Assembly (NCBI GenBank): GCA_016706225.1 | Contig: JADJKB010000021.1 | Location: 248,001-312,000 of the forward strand | From: Myxococcales bacterium | GTDB taxonomy: Bacteria > Myxococcota_A > Polyangia > Polyangiales > Polyangiaceae | Length of the DNA stretch: 64,000 bases | Direction: 5' to 3' | Shown here: piece after piece, positions 60,493 to 64,000 of the stretch | Layout: the number at the start of each line of letters is the position of its first letter | Numbering within the stretch: position 1 is the stretch's first letter | The notes under the pieces: model-generated | Told to the model about the DNA's origin: nothing | Databases searched by the model: none | Seen by the model: the letters and a program-made list of their open reading frames with translations, nothing else | Program-made: the position numbers and the translations under genes

Positions 60493-61134
60493 TCACTGTC
60501 CGATGACACCGAACGCGCCGTTGTCGCAGCCCGGCTCCTCGGAGCAGCGGGTCAGACAAGCCCCCGCTGGACTCTTCGCCGCGCACATCTCCGGCTGATT
60601 GCAGTCGCCAGTCTCGAGCGCCGCGCAGGCGCAGGGGCTGCCGAGCTCGCAGGCTCGTTTCAAGTACCCGCGGGCCTTCCCCCGAAGGTCTTCGACGAGC
60701 TTGCCCCGCTCTTCATCGCTGACCTCACCCTGGCCGGACAAGAGCTGATTGACGTTGGTCGAGAGCACGTAGGCGAGGCCGAAGCAGGCCGGTGCGAAGC
60801 GAAGCGTGCACGCGCGATCTTCCAGCGTGTCGCCCTTCAGCGCGTCCTTCGGCACGCCTTCCCCGCCGTAGTACATCATCGCCAGCGCGTCGCAGGCGCC
60901 AGCATGCGCGAGCTCACAGCTCTTCTGGTACGCGGCGGCCGCGCGGGTTGGATCCTTGGTCTGTCCATTCGCACCGTGACGCAAGTCCTCGGCGGCCGTG
61001 AAGCACGCCGCGGACGTGGCACAGGTCGGACCAGCAGGAGCCGCCGGTTTCGCCGGCGCCGCACCCGTGCCCGCACTCGCCCCGCAGCCAGCGACCGTGA
61101 GCCAGCCGAGCCAGGGAAACCACCAGAGCCGCAT
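60493..61134 (-). CDS. SEL1-like repeat lipoprotein
   Basis: A 213-residue protein with a lipoprotein signal (LTVAGC) and a helical, Cys-rich domain. Segments such as AAAAYQKSCELAHAGACDALAMMYYGGEG and ARGYLKRACELGSPCACAALE follow the SEL1/TPR-like pattern. The paired Cys suggest disulfides between helices, as in the Cys-rich SEL1 proteins of Helicobacter. It probably binds other surface proteins. ATG 61134 is fixed by the signal peptide. It diverges from the next lipoprotein gene. Confidence 0.78.
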   Translation of the reverse strand: MRLWWFPWLGWLTVAGCGASAGTGAAPAKPAAPAGPTCATSAACFTAAEDLRHGANGQTKDPTRAAAAYQKSCELAHAGACDALAMMYYGGEGVPKDALKGDTLEDRACTLRFAPACFGLAYVLSTNVNQLLSGQGEVSDEERGKLVEDLRGKARGYLKRACELGSPCACAALETGDCNQPEMCAAKSPAGACLTRCSEEPGCDNGAFGVIGQ

Positions 61135-61231
61135 GCCCCGGCGTAACGGCGGACGGCCCGCAACGCAAGCGATTGGCAGCGAACTTCCAAGCGGCTTCCC
61201 CGACCGAGGCTTGTCCCCTACTCTCCCGTGC

Positions 61232-62218
61232 ATGCGCTGGCTCTCGCTCGGAGCTGTGGTCGTCATCGTCGGTGCGCACGCGAGCGCCGGGTGCGGAAGT
61301 GATGACGGCGGAGGCGTCGCTGGCGGCGGCGGCGCAGGGGCGGGCGCTGGCGGAAGTGCAGGCACCCCGAGCGGCGGCTCCCCGAGCGGCGGCTCCCCGA
61401 GCGGCGGAGCCCCGAGCGGCGGAGCCCCAACCGGGGGAACCTCCGCAGGCGGCACGGGGGGCGACGATGGTGGCGCGACGGGCGGCATGGCCGGCTCCAG
61501 CTTCGGCGGCAGCGCCGGCTCACCATCGGATGCCGGCGGCCCCCTGATCTGCGCGAGCGGCACTGAGACCTTCAAGCTGACGGTCTCGCAAGCAGAGCAG
61601 TTCAAGCGCATCCCCCTGCCGCTCAAACCCGGCGTCGAGTATCGACGCGTGACCCTGCAGTTCGATTACGTGCCGACTGCGTGGAGCGGCACCTGTTACA
61701 ACCCCGCCACGACGAAGAAGCTGGGCTTTCCGATCTTCGAGTCGCTGGTCGCGCTCAAGCGGGGCAACCACTGGTGCAAGGGTGGCGATCTGTTCGAGGT
61801 CACCTTGCAGGGTCCGGCCTCGGGTCACGGCGCCAGCAACAAGGCCGACGCGCAGACCTACTACAAAGCAAAACAGTTCACCGGCAGCGGCTGTGGCGGC
61901 TCCGACGTCGAGGCCAAGATTTTCAATGGCGCCCACGGCATCAGCGCGGGCACGGTGCAGTCGGCCACGATCACCTACGACCAGGCAAAAGGCACACTCG
62001 TAGCAGACGTCGGACCAAGCACTCACACGGGACCCATCAGCCCGCTCGCGAAGTTGATCGCAAACGGGTCGGAGCAGTGGAACGTGGTGTTCAGCTCCGA
62101 CGGCGGGTTCCTGGAGTGCTACAATGCCCAGGGGCAGGCGGATCCCACGGCGCCCTGTTGCTGGGGCCCGAGCATCGGCTGGGTGTTCCAGAACCTGACC
62201 TGGGAAATCTGCTACTGA
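61232..62218 (+). CDS. Lipoprotein with polar-Gly linker and Cys-rich C-terminal domain
   Basis: A 328-residue lipoprotein (lipobox SAGC). The linker (residues 22-105) has repeats of GGSPSGG and GGAPSGG. The mature domain (115-328) begins TFKLTVSQAEQFKRIPLPL and has strands ending ECYNAQGQADPTAPCCWGPSIGWVFQNLTWEICY, resembling a jelly-roll or concanavalin-like fold. Family not recognised. The Gly/Ser linker is like those at 20171, 21573 and 59806. Confidence 0.72.
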   Translation: MRWLSLGAVVVIVGAHASAGCGSDDGGGVAGGGGAGAGAGGSAGTPSGGSPSGGSPSGGAPSGGAPTGGTSAGGTGGDDGGATGGMAGSSFGGSAGSPSDAGGPLICASGTETFKLTVSQAEQFKRIPLPLKPGVEYRRVTLQFDYVPTAWSGTCYNPATTKKLGFPIFESLVALKRGNHWCKGGDLFEVTLQGPASGHGASNKADAQTYYKAKQFTGSGCGGSDVEAKIFNGAHGISAGTVQSATITYDQAKGTLVADVGPSTHTGPISPLAKLIANGSEQWNVVFSSDGGFLECYNAQGQADPTAPCCWGPSIGWVFQNLTWEICY

Positions 62219-62233
62219 GCGCCGGCTCGAGGC

Positions 62234-62902
62234 TCAGAAGAGCGCGTCCATTGCCGGCGTGACCCGCTCGACGATGGCGCGGCGGCGCAGTTTCCACCTT
62301 GTGCACGCGTCGAGTCGACCGTGCTCCGCCATTCTTGCCGCGTCCGGATCTGCGTCGGGCTCTCGGTGTGCCTCGCCGAGCACGTCGGCAAATGCGGCGC
62401 GCACCGCGCTGCTCCACTCCGGATGTCCGGCCAGGGCCCAGCGAACGACCCGATAGGCGAGCTCCGAGTGCCGGGCTTCCGCTTCGGCGATCTCGTTCAG
62501 GAACCCTTGCAGCTCAACGATACCGGTGGCTTCCGCGGCCGCTCTGGCCACGAAGGCTGCGAGGGCGTCGCCCACACAGCCCGCGCGAACGGCCACCCGC
62601 ATGAATTCGAGGGGCTCCGAACCCCCGAGCGCATCGAAGTCACTCGGCAAGCGCTCGGCGGTCACGGTCTCTCCACGGTAGAGGCTCGCGAAATGAAGAC
62701 AGCGACGCGCGTGCTCGATCTCGTCGAGTGCTGCGCCGTGGGCGCCGCGGAGCAGGTCCGGCGGCGCGCCAAGGGCCATGAGCTGCAGCGAGAAGTGCGA
62801 GAACAGCGCGATGCCCTCGTGCTCCGCCCGGGCATCGCGGGCCCATCTGTCGGAGATCCGGCGCCGAAGCACCGGGCTGAGCTCCGCGATCGCCCGCTCC
62901 AC
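62234..62902 (-). CDS. Ferritin-like domain protein
   Basis: A 222-residue helical protein. Motifs of a ferritin-like four-helix bundle are visible: RDARAEHEGIALFSHFSLQL (E-x2-H/E), ALDEIEHARRCLHFA (E-x2-H) and GFLNEIAEAEARHSELAYRV (E-x6-H). These would supply carboxylate and His ligands for a di-iron centre. GTG 62902 is the probable start. It is 22 bases downstream of the GlpB-like gene and likely in the same operon. Role unknown; possible oxidase/storage function. Confidence 0.75.
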   Translation of the reverse strand: MERAIAELSPVLRRRISDRWARDARAEHEGIALFSHFSLQLMALGAPPDLLRGAHGAALDEIEHARRCLHFASLYRGETVTAERLPSDFDALGGSEPLEFMRVAVRAGCVGDALAAFVARAAAEATGIVELQGFLNEIAEAEARHSELAYRVVRWALAGHPEWSSAVRAAFADVLGEAHREPDADPDAARMAEHGRLDACTRWKLRRRAIVERVTPAMDALF

Positions 62903-62924
62903 GCTCAGTCCTCGGCTCTTGGTT

Positions 62925-64000
62925 TCACGACGGCGAGTCTCCCGTCGGCTGAGCTGCCGCCGCGCCGGCTGCGATCCCCGACGTCAGCGCGCGCAAGAAG
63001 GTGCGCGGGCGATCCGCAACGGCATCGCCCGCGACGAATATCCCAGCGGCGCCTCGCGCACGCGCACCCTCGACCCCGATGCCCACGCTCTCCAGGACCT
63101 GCACGCCATGCGCCGCGAAATCCACGCCGTGAAGGCTGGAGACCGAATCGACGGGTTGCCCATCGACCTCGATCACCACCGGCGCCTCCAGCGAGGCGTG
63201 GAAACACGCGCCGCCCGGATGATCGGGCCTGGGTGGATCGAGCAAGATGCCGGCGCCGAGCACTCCACCAATGGCCAGGACGACCCGATCGGCGACGATC
63301 GACTGCGAGTCTTCGAGCTCGAGCGTGAACCCCGAGACCCCTGGCTCGACGCGGAGCACTCGCCCCGGGCAAAGCTCGATGCCGAGCCCTTCGAGGAGCG
63401 CGGTGCGCGCCGCATCGAGGCGCGCGCCAGCGACGCCGCCCGGAGCGGACAGGGCCTCACCCACCGGTGCGCCGACCTCCGCCCCGAGAGCCTCCGCGAC
63501 TCCAGATGAAGTGCCGAGCCAGGGTCCGAGCAACCAAGCCGACGCGTCGCCCCGATTGCACGAAAGCTCTGCGGCGAGCTTCTTCCGCTCCGCTTCGCCG
63601 TCGAAGCGCGACGCGAAATCGTAAGCGGGCAGATGGCGAACGTGCTCCTCGACGTCAGCGAGGATGGCCCGCGGTTCGAACCGGGTGAGGGTTCGCTTCG
63701 CCCACACCGAGTCGGCGAGACCGCGGCAGATCAAGCTCGCGTCCCAGTCATCCCGGGCCACGTCCGCCACGGCGACGAGGCCGCCAGCGAGCGGCGCGAG
63801 ATCGAGCACCGCAGCATCTCGGCCGCGCGCGGAGCGCAACACGCCGGCCAACGTCGCCACCTGACAGAGGTTGTCATCGAGGCACAAACCGAGAGCCTGG
63901 CACAGCTCGCGCTCCTCTCGACCCGGGGAGTGGCTTCGCTCGAGCTCCCAGACATCGTAGTCCAGTGCGCCGCTCCAGAGCGCGCTGGCCCCCGGGCGGT
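62925..64000 (-). CDS. GlpB-like FAD-dependent oxidoreductase, N-terminus cut by window edge
   Basis: The frame is open from 62925 to the window edge (358 codons). SALWSGALDYDVWEL near the edge, VVLAIGGVLGAGI, and IFVAGDAVADRPRTFLRALTSGIAAGAAAA at the end are those of the anaerobic glycerol-3-phosphate dehydrogenase subunit B-like flavoproteins. The FAD dinucleotide-binding N-terminus would lie outside the window. Context: with the ferritin-like gene downstream. Substrate is uncertain. Confidence 0.75.
   Translation of the reverse strand, partial: RPGASALWSGALDYDVWELERSHSPGREERELCQALGLCLDDNLCQVATLAGVLRSARGRDAAVLDLAPLAGGLVAVADVARDDWDASLICRGLADSVWAKRTLTRFEPRAILADVEEHVRHLPAYDFASRFDGEAERKKLAAELSCNRGDASAWLLGPWLGTSSGVAEALGAEVGAPVGEALSAPGGVAGARLDAARTALLEGLGIELCPGRVLRVEPGVSGFTLELEDSQSIVADRVVLAIGGVLGAGILLDPPRPDHPGGACFHASLEAPVVIEVDGQPVDSVSSLHGVDFAAHGVQVLESVGIGVEGARARGAAGIFVAGDAVADRPRTFLRALTSGIAAGAAAAQPTGDSPS

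Noticed and set aside
1..64000. CRISPR arrays, tRNA or rRNA genes, transposases, integrases
   Set aside because: None could be recognised on either strand; a covariance-model and profile search would be needed to exclude small RNAs.

Overview
The window is high-GC DNA from a Gram-negative delta-proteobacterial lineage, most likely Myxococcota (Polyangia/Sorangiales-like). The evidence is the very high GC, a large number of lipoproteins with a lipobox followed by long Gly/Ser 'GGSGG' linkers, MYXO-CTERM-like and RCC1-repeat surface proteins, a PKN-type Ser/Thr kinase and a futalosine-independent menaquinone pathway. No rRNA, tRNA, CRISPR array or transposase gene was recognised.

Layout. 1-6.1 kb: an edge-truncated DUF2330 protein, a class III nucleotidyl cyclase, a small lipoprotein, a SIMPL-domain lipoprotein and a translationally coupled pair of ArsA/GET3-like ATPases. 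6.1-19.9 kb: an accessory island. Four 5'-truncated copies of the 3' part of the second ArsA-like gene, all ending at the same stop codon, alternate with cargo: DUF559 nucleases, a metalloprotease plus a SUMF1-like protein, a serine-protease remnant, a VapBC-like pair, an RCC1 protein and a HepT/MntA pair. Palindromic repeats and direct repeats lie at several junctions. 20-30.8 kb: mostly lipoproteins of unknown role, a macrodomain protein and a cytochrome c-NnrU fusion. 30.8-37.6 kb: a histidine kinase and an NtrC-type activator diverge from a respiratory operon (NrfD-type membrane subunit, multihaem lipoprotein, four-cluster ferredoxin). A -24/-12 promoter lies between them.

37.6-43.3 kb: an azole-forming (TOMM) operon with SagB, YcaO, a leader-binding protein, a START-like protein and a membrane protein whose N-terminal part carries nine Cys and two Ser in eleven residues. 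This last protein is translationally coupled to the operon and looks like an unusual, membrane-anchored candidate substrate; I consider this the most interesting system here. 43.4-46.3 kb: a ten-haem OmcA/MtrC-type lipoprotein. 46.5-56.9 kb: a tight operon for menaquinone from chorismate (GbsR/MarR regulator, DAHP synthase, MenG, F, D, H, B, A, C, E), with a perfect palindrome before the regulator. 57-64 kb: a UbiA-type prenyltransferase, a membrane Ser/Thr kinase, a cupredoxin and other lipoproteins, a ferritin-like protein and a GlpB-like flavoprotein cut by the window edge.

How it fits together: the menaquinone operon, the NrfD/FeS/cytochrome complex and the decahaem protein are compatible with a chain that moves electrons from menaquinol through the periplasm to the cell surface. 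That link is inference. Several genes are split at homopolymer runs (7355, about 11350, 16125, about 16910, 34211). These could be real decay or phase variation, or sequence-length errors.
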